Counted from the first letter of the stretch, positions 16,520 through 25,551 are shown. The stretch: DNA of 64,000 bases from Haliea sp040221975 (GCA_040221975.1 JAVJWR010000036.1:62001-126000), one strand, 5' to 3'. The notes: a model not told the origin generated them from the sequence alone. Numbers and translations: made by a program.

Positions 16520-17392
16520 TCAGTAAGTGGGCAGCTCAAGCGCCCTGATGGCGTCGAGACCGCCGACATTGCGCTGGTACTCGGCCTCGTCGGCACCCAG
16601 GTATTGCTGCAGGTAGCCGTCGATGCCGCCGTCCTTAACCGATGCGGCGTAGGCCTTGAAGTGGGCCACATCGAAACCGTACAGGGGATTGCAGGAGGTC
16701 GGATGGGCACCGCCCGGAATTTCCACCACGGCGCTGGTCGCAGCGCGCTCCCAGAACACTTCCCGGGCGCGAGCCGGATCCTGGAAGAATTCCGTGTCCA
16801 CCAGCTCGTCGCAGGAGACGATGGTGGTGGTCGCGGCGCGGGCAAACCAGTCGTCCAGGTAATGGTCGGGGCCGGCGATCTGGCAGACACCGCGGAAATC
16901 CGCCCGGTCGACGTGAATCAGGGACACATCCAGCTTCAGCGCCGGCATGGCCACCCACTCCTTGTCATCGTAGGGGCTGTCGACCAGCTTGATCTCCGGG
17001 TTGTGGGTCAGCACGTCGGTGCCGAGGCCGACCGCGGTGGGAATGAAGGGCAGGCCCCAGGCCGCGGCACGCAGTCCCAGCAACATCATGCCCTCGTCGA
17101 CCTCCATCACCTCGATCGCGCCGCTCTGGCGGGCCTGGCGGAAATAGGGTTCCAGCGGAATGAAATCCAGGGACACGAAAGCGAACACCAGTTTTTTCAC
17201 CTTGCCAGCGGCACACAGCATGCCGACATCGGCGCCGCCGTAGGCGACCACCGTGAGGTCCTTCAGGTCCGAGCGCAGGATTTCCCGCACCAGCGCCATG
17301 GGCTTGCGCCGGGGGCCCCAGCCACCGATGCCGATGGTCATGCCGTCTTCGATTTGTGCCACCGCGTCGCGGGCACTGAGCCGTTTATCCAT
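16520..17392 (-). CDS. ipdA: COCHEA-CoA hydrolase alpha subunit IpdA
   Basis: A 290-residue CoA-transferase-fold alpha subunit. It shows MTIGIGGWGPRRKPMALVRE, LTVVAYGGADVGMLCAAGKV and the segment IEVMEVDEGM, whose Glu100 is a plausible counterpart of the catalytic glutamate reported in mycobacterial IpdA. Other matches are FVSLDFIP and EIPGGAHPTSCNP. With IpdB it forms the ring-C hydrolase. The start (ATG, AAGGAAGG upstream) lies 11 bp after the second Lrp-type regulator, so regulator and enzyme genes appear to share a transcript with fadD3. Confidence 0.92.
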   Translation of the reverse strand: MDKRLSARDAVAQIEDGMTIGIGGWGPRRKPMALVREILRSDLKDLTVVAYGGADVGMLCAAGKVKKLVFAFVSLDFIPLEPYFRQARQSGAIEVMEVDEGMMLLGLRAAAWGLPFIPTAVGLGTDVLTHNPEIKLVDSPYDDKEWVAMPALKLDVSLIHVDRADFRGVCQIAGPDHYLDDWFARAATTTIVSCDELVDTEFFQDPARAREVFWERAATSAVVEIPGGAHPTSCNPLYGFDVAHFKAYAASVKDGGIDGYLQQYLGADEAEYQRNVGGLDAIRALELPTY

Positions 17393-17403
17393 GTTGCCTT
17401 CCT

Positions 17404-17874
17404 TCAGCTGACGATCCGCGCCATGCGGTAATCGTGTTTGACAAAATTGACCCCCAGGGTGCTCTCCGTGCGGCGTACGCCGGGGATGCCGCTGATGCGC
17501 TGGTGCACGAACTCCGCCAGGTGCTCGTTGCTGCGCACCATGGTGATGGCGAGGATGTCCGAGCGACCCAGCATCTCGCCGACAAAGCCCAGCTCCCCAA
17601 TCGCCGCCAGCGCCTGCGCCACCTCCTGCACCTGGTAACTGCGCTCGACCTCGATCCAGATCCAGGCCAGCGCGCCGTGGCGAAAGCGATCAATATTGGT
17701 GATCGCGGTAATGCGAATCTGTTTCTCCGCCTCCATGCGCTTGACCCGGGCGCGCACCGTGCCTTCGGTGACCCCGAGCTCGGCCGCTATCTGGCGGTTG
17801 CTGATACGCGCATCCCGGGACAGCCGCGCGACGATCTGGCGATCCACCTCGTCCAGCCCGCGGGCGCCGCTCAC
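17404..17874 (-). CDS. Lrp/AsnC-family transcriptional regulator (second of two)
   Basis: A 156-residue Lrp/AsnC protein with an N-terminal winged helix-turn-helix (about 8-65: LDEVDRQIVARLSRDARISN, VTEGTVRARVKRME) and a C-terminal RAM/AsnC ligand-binding domain (about 70-150). The GTG start at 17874 overlaps the stop of the preceding regulator gene (GTGA). Lrp-type regulators usually act as octamers and respond to small metabolites. Sitting between fadD3 and ipdA, it probably controls this catabolic operon, in the place where actinobacteria use the TetR-type KstR2. The effector (an acyl-CoA or an amino acid) is not visible. Confidence 0.9.
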   Translation of the reverse strand: MSGARGLDEVDRQIVARLSRDARISNRQIAAELGVTEGTVRARVKRMEAEKQIRITAITNIDRFRHGALAWIWIEVERSYQVQEVAQALAAIGELGFVGEMLGRSDILAITMVRSNEHLAEFVHQRISGIPGVRRTESTLGVNFVKHDYRMARIVS

Positions 17875-18377
17875 CGCAGCTCTCCGTCGTGAAAAGGCAC
17901 CCAGTCAGGCTGATTCTTCAACACGTTGACCGCCAGCGACGGCGTCAGCCGCCGCACCCCGGCCATGTTGGCGATACGGTCCTGCAGCAACCGGTGCAGA
18001 GCGCCCTGGTCCTCCGCCACCATCAGGATCTCCAGATCCTGGGCGCCAACCACCACGTTCACCGAGAACACCTCGGGAATGGCCGCCAGCTCACGGGCCA
18101 CCTCTTCCGGCGAACGGTTTTCCACCTGTACGCCGATGGCCAGCAACATGCCATAGCCCGCGGCCTCGATATCCGTCACCGCCACCACGCGCATGGTGCG
18201 GGACTCCTCCAGGCGCCGCACCCGGGCTCGGACCGTGGCTTCGGTCAGGCCCAGCTCGCGGGCGATGGAGCGGTAGGGCAGGCGACCGTCGGCCCGCAGC
18301 AGGGCAATGATGCGGTGGTCGGTGTCGTCCAGCTCAATCTGGGCGGCACCGGCCTGGCGCTGCGGGTTGAGGGCCAC
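17871..18377 (-). CDS. Lrp/AsnC-family transcriptional regulator (first of two)
   Basis: A 168-residue Lrp/AsnC protein with helix-turn-helix about 18-75 (LDDTDHRIIALLRADGRLPY, LTEATVRARVRRLEE) and RAM domain about 85-160 ending in GVRRLTPSLAVNVLKNQP. It starts with GTG at 18377, one base overlapping the fadD3 stop (TAGTG), and overlaps the next regulator. The two tandem regulators are related but clearly diverged, so they may form hetero-oligomers or sense different ligands. A gene duplication within the operon is likely. Confidence 0.9.
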   Translation of the reverse strand: MALNPQRQAGAAQIELDDTDHRIIALLRADGRLPYRSIARELGLTEATVRARVRRLEESRTMRVVAVTDIEAAGYGMLLAIGVQVENRSPEEVARELAAIPEVFSVNVVVGAQDLEILMVAEDQGALHRLLQDRIANMAGVRRLTPSLAVNVLKNQPDWVPFHDGELR

Positions 18378-19960
18378 TAGCCCTGCTCCGCCGCCGCGCG
18401 CTGGCGCAGCTCGTTCTTCAGCACCTTGCCGCCGGCATTCATCGGCAGCTCGCTGACGAAGCGCACCTGTCGCGGTACCTTGTAATTCGCCATGTTCTGG
18501 CGCGACCAGGCGATGACGGCTTCCTCATCCAGTTCCGCACCCGGCGCGGGCACGATCCAGGCGCAGGCCACTTCGCCCATACGCTCATCCGGGACCCCGA
18601 TCACCGCCGCACGCGCCACACCGGGCATACTGTGCAGACTGTTCTCGATTTCCGCCGGATAGCAATTGAAGCCGCCGACGATGAACATGTCCTTGATCCG
18701 GTCGGTGATGCGGACATAGCCGTCCTCGTCCATCACCCCTACGTCCCCGGTCTGCAGCCAGCCGTCATCGGTAATGGCGCGGGCGGTCTCCGCCGGATCG
18801 TCCAGATAACCCTGCATGACATTGTAGCCGCGGCACCAGATTTCTCCCTCGGTACCTGCCGGAACCGTGTTGCCGTCCAAATCGACGCACTTCATCTCCA
18901 CCCCGGCCATGGCGCGGCCGGAGCTGTGGGAGATGCGCTCGGCGCTGTCCTCGGGGCGACAGATGGAAATCACGCCGCAGGACTCGGTGAGCCCGTAGGC
19001 GGTCACCACGACCTTGAAGCCCAGCTCGTTGCGCATCTTCTCGATCAGGGACACCGGCACCGGCGCGGCGCCAGTCACCGCGAGACGCAGGCTGGAGAGG
19101 TCGTAGTCCCCGCGATTCGGATGGGTCAGCATGGACTGGTAGATGGTCGGCGGGCCGGGAATCACCGACACCCGCTCGCGGTGGATCTGCGCCAGCACCG
19201 CATCGAGGTCAAACTGTTTCACCGGCAGCATGCGCGCACCGCGGATGATCGCCGCCAGCCACCCGGCCTTGTAGCCAAAGGAGTGGAAGAACGGGTTGAT
19301 GATCAGGTAGTTGTCCTGCTCGGTCAGGCCCACCGTGGCGCTCCAGGTCTCGAAGGCGCGGATATTCTGGCCGTGGCTGGTGACCACGCCCTTGGGCTGG
19401 CCGGTGGTGCCGGAAGTGAACAGGATATCCAGGGTATCCGCGGGGGAGAGCTGGTCGGCGCGGGCCTGGACCCCGGCCACACTGGCATCGGCGCCGGCAG
19501 ACAGGAAATCGGCCCAGCTGCGTGTTCCCGGAGCTTGCCCCTCGAGCAGGACAATCTCCTCCAGGGCCGGCAGCTCCTCCCCCTGCAGCAACTGCGGGTA
19601 CCGCATGCCCAGGAACTCGCCGACGGTAAACAGCCAGCGGGCACCGCTGCGGCGCAGGATGAAGCCGGCTTCGGCACCCTTGAGCCGCGTGTTCAGGGGC
19701 ACCAGCACGCCGCCGATGCTCTGGGCGCCGATAGCGGCGACTACCCACTGCCAGATATTGGGGGCCCAGATGGCGATGCGTTCGCCCTGCTTGAGACCCG
19801 CGGCCAGGAACGCGCGCGCAGCTTCGATGCGGGCCGCATCCAGCTCCGCATAGGTCAGGGTGACATCGCCGTCGATCATGGCGATATGCCCGGGCAGGGC
19901 CGCCGCCGTGGCGGCGACGACCTGGGGCAGGGTACGCTGTGGCGATTCAGTGTCGGACAT
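18377..19960 (-). CDS. fadD3: HIP-CoA ligase FadD3
   Basis: A 527-residue adenylate-forming acyl-CoA ligase. The P-loop-like motif is ILFTSGTTGQPKGV, then NPFFHSFGYKAGWLA, VIPGPPTIYQSML, VTAYGLTE, GWLQTGD and the C-terminal lysine in NAGGKVLKNELR. FFHSFGYKAG and PGPPTIYQS are typical of FadD3 (Rv3561), which attaches CoA to the C/D-ring propionate HIP to start the lower steroid pathway. It is the first gene of the leftward operon fadD3-lrp-lrp-ipdA-ipdB-ipdC-echA20-fadE31-acad-fadA6. The promoter should lie in 19961-20190. Confidence 0.92.
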   Translation of the reverse strand: MSDTESPQRTLPQVVAATAAALPGHIAMIDGDVTLTYAELDAARIEAARAFLAAGLKQGERIAIWAPNIWQWVVAAIGAQSIGGVLVPLNTRLKGAEAGFILRRSGARWLFTVGEFLGMRYPQLLQGEELPALEEIVLLEGQAPGTRSWADFLSAGADASVAGVQARADQLSPADTLDILFTSGTTGQPKGVVTSHGQNIRAFETWSATVGLTEQDNYLIINPFFHSFGYKAGWLAAIIRGARMLPVKQFDLDAVLAQIHRERVSVIPGPPTIYQSMLTHPNRGDYDLSSLRLAVTGAAPVPVSLIEKMRNELGFKVVVTAYGLTESCGVISICRPEDSAERISHSSGRAMAGVEMKCVDLDGNTVPAGTEGEIWCRGYNVMQGYLDDPAETARAITDDGWLQTGDVGVMDEDGYVRITDRIKDMFIVGGFNCYPAEIENSLHSMPGVARAAVIGVPDERMGEVACAWIVPAPGAELDEEAVIAWSRQNMANYKVPRQVRFVSELPMNAGGKVLKNELRQRAAAEQG

Positions 19961-20067
19961 GGCTGCAGGCGCAATAACTGATCATTGGCCTGCATGGTAG
20001 TCAGTGAACTCCGGAATGACAACCGGAATTCGTAAATAATTGGTCTTATTACTACGAAAAAACCAAT

Positions 20068-20182
20068 GTAGGAGCGCGGTCCCCGCGCGATCGCCCGCGG
20101 ACAAGGTGAATGGCCGCATAGCGGCCAGAGAGGGTGGCCTGGGCCAGCGGGCTCCTGATCGCCCGCGGAGCGGGCTCCTACA
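20068..20182. repeat. REP-like inverted pair (GTAGGAGC type)
   Basis: Two inverted copies of a GTAGGAGC...CCGCG unit bracket ~50 bp: TGTAGGAGCGCGG at about 20068-20080 and the complementary GCGGGCTCCTACA at 20170-20182, with GATCGCCCGCGG inside both halves. It resembles the bacterial interspersed elements built from REP sequences that are mobilised by RAYT transposases in pseudomonads and relatives. It lies between fadD3 and the AlkK-like ligase. Confidence 0.8.
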
Positions 20183-20191
20183 CATCCCTGG

Positions 20192-21820
20192 TCAGGTTGG
20201 GAAGCTGTAGTCCTTGAACTGCTCGCGCAGTGAGACCTTGTGAATCTTGCCGGTAGCGCCGTGAGGCAGTTCGTCTACAAACTCAACCGCGTCCGGTTTC
20301 CACCAGGTGGCCACCTTGCCCTCGAACCAGGCCAGCATCTCCTCCGCCTCCAGGTCCTGGCCGTCGCCCTTGCGCACCACGATCAGCAGCGGCCGTTCGC
20401 TCCACTTGGGGTGGTAGTGACCAATGACCGCAGCCTCGGCCACCTTGGGGTGGCTCATGGCGACATTTTCCAGTTCGATGGACGAGATCCACTCACCCCC
20501 TGACTTGATCACGTCCTTGGTGCGGTCGGTGATCGCCATGTAGCCCTCGGGGTCGATGGTCGCCACGTCACCGGTTTCGAACCAGCCCGGCTCCGCGTGG
20601 GCGCCGTCCGCCTCGCGCTTGAAGTAGCCGGAACAGATCCAGGGGCCGCGCACCTTGAGCGAGCCGTAGGCCTTGCCGTCCCAGGGCAATTCCTCGCCCT
20701 CGTCATCGACGATTTTCATCTCCACGCCAAAGATCGGACGGCCCGCTTTCAACCGCAGCTTGCTGTACTCCTCCGCTGAATAGCGCTCCTTCTGGTCGGC
20801 ACTGGCATTGATGCTGCCCAGCGGGCTCATCTCGGTCATGCCCCAGCCCACGCGGCTCTCGACGCCGTAGGCATCAAAACCCTCGGCGATGGCCAGCGGA
20901 CAGGCCGCGCCGCCAACGACAATCCTCTTCAACGAGTCCACCGTTTCCCCCGAGGACTTGAGGTAGGCCAGCAGCGCCAGCCAGATCGTTGGCACCCCGG
21001 CCGACAGGGTCACGCCCTCATCGTTGATCAGGTTCGCCAGGGTCTCGCCATCCCCCATCTTGTTGCCGGGGAACACCAGCTTGGAGCCCGCCATCGGGCA
21101 GGAATAGGGATTGCCCCAGGCATTGACGTGGAACATAGGCACGATGGGCAGTACCACGTCGCTGGACGACAGTCCCATGGCATCGGGCATCATGGTGGCG
21201 TAGGCATGCAGCATGGTGGAGCGGTGGGAGTACAGTACCCCCTTGGGGTGACCGGTAGTGCCGGAGGTATAACAGAGAGCGCAGGCATCGCGTTCGTCCA
21301 GCTCCGGCCAGTCAAAGTTTCCGCTGCCTCCGGCGACCAGGGTTTCGTAACAGAGCACGTTGGCAAGCTCCGTTGCCGGCATGTGGGCCTCGTCGGTCAG
21401 CACCACCCAGCCCGCCACCCCCGGACATTCCGGCGCCAGCTTCTCCGCCAGCGGCAGGAAATCAGGGTCGAGGAATATGTAGCGGTCCTCGGCGTGGTTG
21501 ATGATGTAGACCAGCTGGTCCGGGAACAGGCGCGGGTTGATGGTATGGCAGACATAGCCGCTGCAGGCGGAGCCGTAGTAGGTCTCCAGATGGCGGTAAT
21601 CGTTCCAGGCCAGGGTACCGATGCGGTCGCCGCGGGCGAGACCCCAGTCGGCCATGGCACTGGCCAGCTTGCGAGCGCGGACAAACGCTTCGCGGTAGGT
21701 GTAGCGATGGCGCGGATTGTCGCGGGTCACGGATACTATTTCCTGATCGCCATTCACGCGTTCGGCGTGGCGCATGATCTCGGTGATCAGCAGCGGCATG
21801 TCCATCATCAAGCCTTGCAT
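20192..21820 (-). CDS. Medium/long-chain fatty acyl-CoA ligase, AlkK-like
   Basis: A 542-residue AMP-forming acyl-CoA ligase. It has CYTSGTTGHPKGVLYSHRS, VPMFHVNAWGNPYS, VGWGMTEMSPLG, WFETGDVATIDPEGYM, TDRTKDVIKSGGEW and GKIHKVSLRE at the C-terminus. MFHVNAWG and the N-terminal HTINPRL are shared with the AlkK family of medium-chain fatty acid-CoA ligases. It likely activates free fatty acids or a steroid side-chain acid for beta-oxidation. It is the rightmost gene of the leftward cluster, divergent from cardiolipin synthase across ~134 bp. The start is at 21820; two further Met codons follow within six residues. Confidence 0.88.
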   Translation of the reverse strand: MQGLMMDMPLLITEIMRHAERVNGDQEIVSVTRDNPRHRYTYREAFVRARKLASAMADWGLARGDRIGTLAWNDYRHLETYYGSACSGYVCHTINPRLFPDQLVYIINHAEDRYIFLDPDFLPLAEKLAPECPGVAGWVVLTDEAHMPATELANVLCYETLVAGGSGNFDWPELDERDACALCYTSGTTGHPKGVLYSHRSTMLHAYATMMPDAMGLSSSDVVLPIVPMFHVNAWGNPYSCPMAGSKLVFPGNKMGDGETLANLINDEGVTLSAGVPTIWLALLAYLKSSGETVDSLKRIVVGGAACPLAIAEGFDAYGVESRVGWGMTEMSPLGSINASADQKERYSAEEYSKLRLKAGRPIFGVEMKIVDDEGEELPWDGKAYGSLKVRGPWICSGYFKREADGAHAEPGWFETGDVATIDPEGYMAITDRTKDVIKSGGEWISSIELENVAMSHPKVAEAAVIGHYHPKWSERPLLIVVRKGDGQDLEAEEMLAWFEGKVATWWKPDAVEFVDELPHGATGKIHKVSLREQFKDYSFPT

Positions 21821-21954
21821 GGTGTACTCCTGTTACGGTGACCGATTATTGTTCCTGACATTGTAACGGCTTGTCCGGCATTTGCTATTCCCGGTTCGCG
21901 GTCGCGCCCGCAGGGGGCTACAATCATTAATTGGCGCCACACCAGAGCAGGGCA

Positions 21955-23436
21955 ATGGATGTCGATCAGATCGTAACGGACCTACTGCGGCTTCTGGGAG
22001 AACCACTGTGGCAGTGGCTGCTGGGCGCACTGTACCTGGCCATTGCGCTGCTCGCCGTCGTCCACGCCATGCTCTACAAGCGGGATTCCCGCGCCGCCAT
22101 CGCCTGGATAGCGGTGACCCTGCTGTTCCCCCTGCTGGGACCCGCGCTGTATTACCTGTTCGGGATCAATCGCGTGCGCAGTCATGCCCACCGGCTCGGC
22201 GGCCAGAGGCGGCCGTTGCTGCAGGTCGGTCACGAGCGCGGTGTTGTCTCCGGGATGAATGCCGCCACTCCAGCCGGCCTCGGCAGCGAGTTCAAGCCTT
22301 TCGCACGGGTCTCCGGGCGCATGACCACCCAGCCACTGGTGGCCGGCAACCGGATACTGACTCTGCACAATGGCGAGGAGGCCTACCCCGCGATGCTGGC
22401 GGCCATCGCCAGGGCCGAGCGGCGCGTTCTGCTGTGCAGCTATATTTTCGAATCCGATCGCACCGGACGCCAGTTCGTGGCGGCGCTGGTCGCCGCCCGG
22501 GAGCGCGGGGTCGAAGTGCGGGTCCTGGTGGACGGCTTTGGCGAGCTTTATTCCTGGCCGCGGATCGGACGCCTGCTGCGCCGGGCTGAGCTGCCGGCAG
22601 CACGTTTCCTGCCGCCGCGCCTGCTGCCACCCTCACTGTTTGTCAACCTGCGCAATCACCGCAAGATCCTGCTGGTGGATGACCGGGAAGCCTTCACCGG
22701 CGGCATCAATATCGGCGACCGTCATCTGCTGAAATCGGACTCCCGCAAGCACGCCGCCGACCTGCACTTCCGCGTCCAGGGCCCGATTCTTGGTCAGCTG
22801 GAGGAGGTCTTCCTGACTGATTGGCGGATCACCACCGGCGAGACGCTGCCCCCATTGTGCCGGAGTATTGAGCCGCTCACGGACGGTGCGGTCTTCTGTC
22901 GCTGCATCAGTGACGGCCCCGGCGAGGACCTCGACAGGATTTCCCAGACCCTGATGGGCGCCATGTCTGCCGCCCGGGAAGAGATCCTGATCATCACACC
23001 CTATTTCCTGCCGTCGCGGGAAATGGTCGCCAGCCTGCAGTCGGCAGCCCTGCGTGGGGTGCGGGTGGTGATCCTGCTGCCGGAGGTCAACAACCTGCCC
23101 TTCGTGCACTGGGCATCCCGCAACCTGTTGTGGGAACTGCTGCTTTACGGGGTAGAGATCCGCTATCAACCGCCGCCCTTCTCCCACGCCAAGCTGTTCG
23201 TGGCTGACCGCTGCTATGCGCAGGTGGGCTCGGCCAACCTCGACCCGCGCAGCCTGCGGCTGAATTTCGAGCTCAACCTGGAACTGTTCTCCGGGGATAC
23301 CGTGCTGCAACTGGCAATGGAGGCGCATCGCCGCTACCAACTGTCAGCACCGGTCACCCTGGAGGAGATGGACGGCCGCTCGCTGCCGGTGCGGCTGCGT
23401 GATGCCTTCTTCTGGCTTTTTCAGCCCTACCTGTAG
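21955..23436 (+). CDS. cls: Cardiolipin synthase (phospholipase D family)
   Basis: A 493-residue protein that condenses phosphatidylglycerol to cardiolipin at the inner membrane. Two N-terminal membrane helices (about 17-40 and 50-70, ending PLLGPALYYLFGI) are followed by two PLD domains, each with an HxKx4D motif: NHRKILLVDDREAFTGG and FSHAKLFVADRCYAQVGSAN. The ATG at 21955 is preferred to an upstream TTG at 21931 because GAGCAGG precedes it. It is followed after ~110 bp by an unrelated transport operon. Confidence 0.92.
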   Translation: MDVDQIVTDLLRLLGEPLWQWLLGALYLAIALLAVVHAMLYKRDSRAAIAWIAVTLLFPLLGPALYYLFGINRVRSHAHRLGGQRRPLLQVGHERGVVSGMNAATPAGLGSEFKPFARVSGRMTTQPLVAGNRILTLHNGEEAYPAMLAAIARAERRVLLCSYIFESDRTGRQFVAALVAARERGVEVRVLVDGFGELYSWPRIGRLLRRAELPAARFLPPRLLPPSLFVNLRNHRKILLVDDREAFTGGINIGDRHLLKSDSRKHAADLHFRVQGPILGQLEEVFLTDWRITTGETLPPLCRSIEPLTDGAVFCRCISDGPGEDLDRISQTLMGAMSAAREEILIITPYFLPSREMVASLQSAALRGVRVVILLPEVNNLPFVHWASRNLLWELLLYGVEIRYQPPPFSHAKLFVADRCYAQVGSANLDPRSLRLNFELNLELFSGDTVLQLAMEAHRRYQLSAPVTLEEMDGRSLPVRLRDAFFWLFQPYL

Positions 23437-23545
23437 CCGCGCATCCAGCACGGTATTGCGGCTGCAGGGGCTGGAATACCAGGTTCGGCAAACCGATGCT
23501 ATAGTCCCGCCGCAGGTACCAATAACACACGGGGAGAGCACCCTG

Positions 23546-23812
23546 ATGCCGCGTTTGAGCGAAGAACAGGCTCGCGCCTACTGGCGCCGCAACCTGACCC
23601 TGATGGCCAGGCTGCTCGCGATATGGTTTGTGGTCAGCTTCGGCTGCGGCATCCTGTTCGTGGAGCAGCTGAACCAGATCCAGCTCGGCGGCTACAAGCT
23701 CGGCTTCTGGTTTGCCCAACAAGGATCCATCTATGTCTTTGTGCTGCTGATCTTCTACTACAGCCGCAGGATGGCGGCGCTGGATCGCGAATTCGGCGTC
23801 GATGAGGACTAG
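23546..23812 (+). CDS. DUF4212 small subunit of a sodium/solute symporter
   Basis: An 88-residue membrane protein beginning MPRLSEEQARAYWRRNLTLM. It has two hydrophobic helices (about 21-41 and 57-76) separated by EQLNQIQLGGYKLGFWFAQQ, the arrangement of the DUF4212 family (the 'sodium/substrate symporter small subunit'). The ATG at 23546 has a strong GGGGAG site. It stands 3 bp before the symporter gene and is probably an obligate partner of it, as in the Vibrio VC2705-type acetate/monocarboxylate transporters. Confidence 0.9.
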   Translation: MPRLSEEQARAYWRRNLTLMARLLAIWFVVSFGCGILFVEQLNQIQLGGYKLGFWFAQQGSIYVFVLLIFYYSRRMAALDREFGVDED

Positions 23813-23815
23813 CCC

Positions 23816-25546
23816 GTGGAGCTGAAAACCCTGACCTACCTGGTGGTTGGCGCCAGCTTCGCACTCTACATCGGCATCGCCATCTGGTCCCGGGCCGGAT
23901 CGACCCGGGATTTCTACGTCGCCGGCGGCGGTGTGCATCCGGTGGCCAATGGCATGGCCACAGCGGCTGACTGGATGTCTGCCGCCTCGTTCATCTCCAT
24001 GGCCGGCATGATCGCCTTCATGGGCTATGGCGGCTCGGTATTCTTGATGGGATGGACCGGCGGCTTCGTCATTCTGGCACTGCTGCTGGCCCCGTATCTG
24101 CGCAAATACGGCAAATTCACCGTGCCCGAGTTCATTGGCGACCGCTTCTACTCCCGCACGGCGCGGGTGGTGGCGGTGATCTGCCTCATCATCTGCTCGG
24201 TCACCTACGTCATCGGGCAGATGAAAGGCATCGGCGTCGCCTTCTCCCGCTTCCTGGAGGTGGACTATGGCACCGGCCTGCTGGTCGGCATGTGCATCGT
24301 CTTCTTCTACGCGGTGCTCGGTGGCATGAAGGGGATTACCTATACCCAGATCGCCCAGTACTGCGTGCTGATCATTGCCTACACCATCCCCGCCATCTTC
24401 ATCAGCCTGCAGCTCACCGCCAACCCCATACCGCAGCTGGGGCTGGGCAGTACCCTCGCGGGATCCGACACCTATCTGCTGGACAAGCTGGACCTGATCG
24501 TCCAGGACCTCGGCTTCCACGAGTACACCACCGACTTCCGCCTCAGCGGTCTCAACATGTTTGCCTATACCGCGTCGCTGATGATCGGCACCGCCGGCCT
24601 GCCCCACGTCATCATCCGCTTCTTTACCGTACCCAAGGTGCGTGATGCGCGCAGCTCGGCGGGCTGGGCGCTGCTGTTTATCGCGATACTCTATACCACG
24701 GCCCCGGCTGTCGCGGGCATGGCGCGCCTGAACCTGATGCAGACCATCGAGCCCTCTCCGGGTGAGTACCTGGTTTACGAGGAGCGGCCGCAGTGGTTCC
24801 GAAACTGGGAAAAGACCGGGCTGCTGGCCTTCGAGGACAGGAACGACGACGGCCGCATCCAGTACAGCGCCGATCCCGCGGTCAATGAAATGGTCACCAT
24901 CGACAACGACATCATGGTGTTGGCCAACCCCGAGATTGCCCAGCTCCCCAACTGGGTGATCGCCCTGGTCGCTGCCGGCGGGCTGGCCGCGGCACTGTCA
25001 ACGGCAGCGGGACTGTTACTGGCTATCGCCTCCGCCATTTCCCACGATCTGCTCAAGGGCATGATCAGGCCCAACATTTCCGAGCGGGCCGAGTTGCGCG
25101 CCAGCCGGCTGGCCATGGCAGCGGCGATCGTCGGCGCCGGCTATCTTGGATTCAATCCGCCGGGGTTTGCCGCCGGCACGGTGGCGCTGGCCTTTGGGCT
25201 CGCAGCCTCGTCCATTTTCCCGGCGCTGATGATGGGCATATTTTCCAGCCGGGTGAGCAAGGAGGGTGCGGTTGCAGGCATGGTGGCCGGCATTGGTGTG
25301 ACCCTGCTCTATGTGTTCCAGCACATGGGGATCATGTTCATACCCTCCACTGCCTTTCTCGGCGACATGCCGCCAAACTGGTTCCTGGGCATAGAGCCCA
25401 ACGCCTTTGGGGCCATTGGCGCCGTGGTGAACTTCGCCGTGGCCCTGCTGGTCAGCCGCTTCACACAAGCGCCGCCGGTATCGGTGCAGGAGCTGGTCGA
25501 GCACATCCGGGTTCCGGTCGGCGCCAGTGCGGCGCAGAACCACTGA
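23816..25546 (+). CDS. Sodium:solute symporter, ActP/VC2705-like (probable acetate uptake)
   Basis: A 576-residue SSS-family permease with about 13 predicted membrane helices. It starts with GTG, three bases after the DUF4212 stop. Family features are DFYVAGGGVHPVANGMATAADWMSAAS (with the conserved sodium-site region), VPEFIGDRFYSR, and GLPHVIIRFFTV. A large periplasmic/cytoplasmic insertion (about 325-370) contains an EF-hand-like acidic stretch EDRNDDGRIQYSADP. The neighbouring acs gene and regulator point to short-chain carboxylate, most likely acetate, as substrate. Confidence 0.92.
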   Translation: MELKTLTYLVVGASFALYIGIAIWSRAGSTRDFYVAGGGVHPVANGMATAADWMSAASFISMAGMIAFMGYGGSVFLMGWTGGFVILALLLAPYLRKYGKFTVPEFIGDRFYSRTARVVAVICLIICSVTYVIGQMKGIGVAFSRFLEVDYGTGLLVGMCIVFFYAVLGGMKGITYTQIAQYCVLIIAYTIPAIFISLQLTANPIPQLGLGSTLAGSDTYLLDKLDLIVQDLGFHEYTTDFRLSGLNMFAYTASLMIGTAGLPHVIIRFFTVPKVRDARSSAGWALLFIAILYTTAPAVAGMARLNLMQTIEPSPGEYLVYEERPQWFRNWEKTGLLAFEDRNDDGRIQYSADPAVNEMVTIDNDIMVLANPEIAQLPNWVIALVAAGGLAAALSTAAGLLLAIASAISHDLLKGMIRPNISERAELRASRLAMAAAIVGAGYLGFNPPGFAAGTVALAFGLAASSIFPALMMGIFSSRVSKEGAVAGMVAGIGVTLLYVFQHMGIMFIPSTAFLGDMPPNWFLGIEPNAFGAIGAVVNFAVALLVSRFTQAPPVSVQELVEHIRVPVGASAAQNH

Positions 25547-25551
25547 ACAGC

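Noticed and set aside
15696..17392. Ordinary 3-oxoacid CoA-transferase (AtoD/AtoA or PcaI/PcaJ)
   Set aside because: Subunit lengths and family-specific motifs match IpdA and IpdB, and the cluster is a HIP-degradation cluster.
23434..23480. Terminator after the cardiolipin synthase gene
   Set aside because: AGCCGC and GCGGCT can pair, but the loop is long and no T-run follows.
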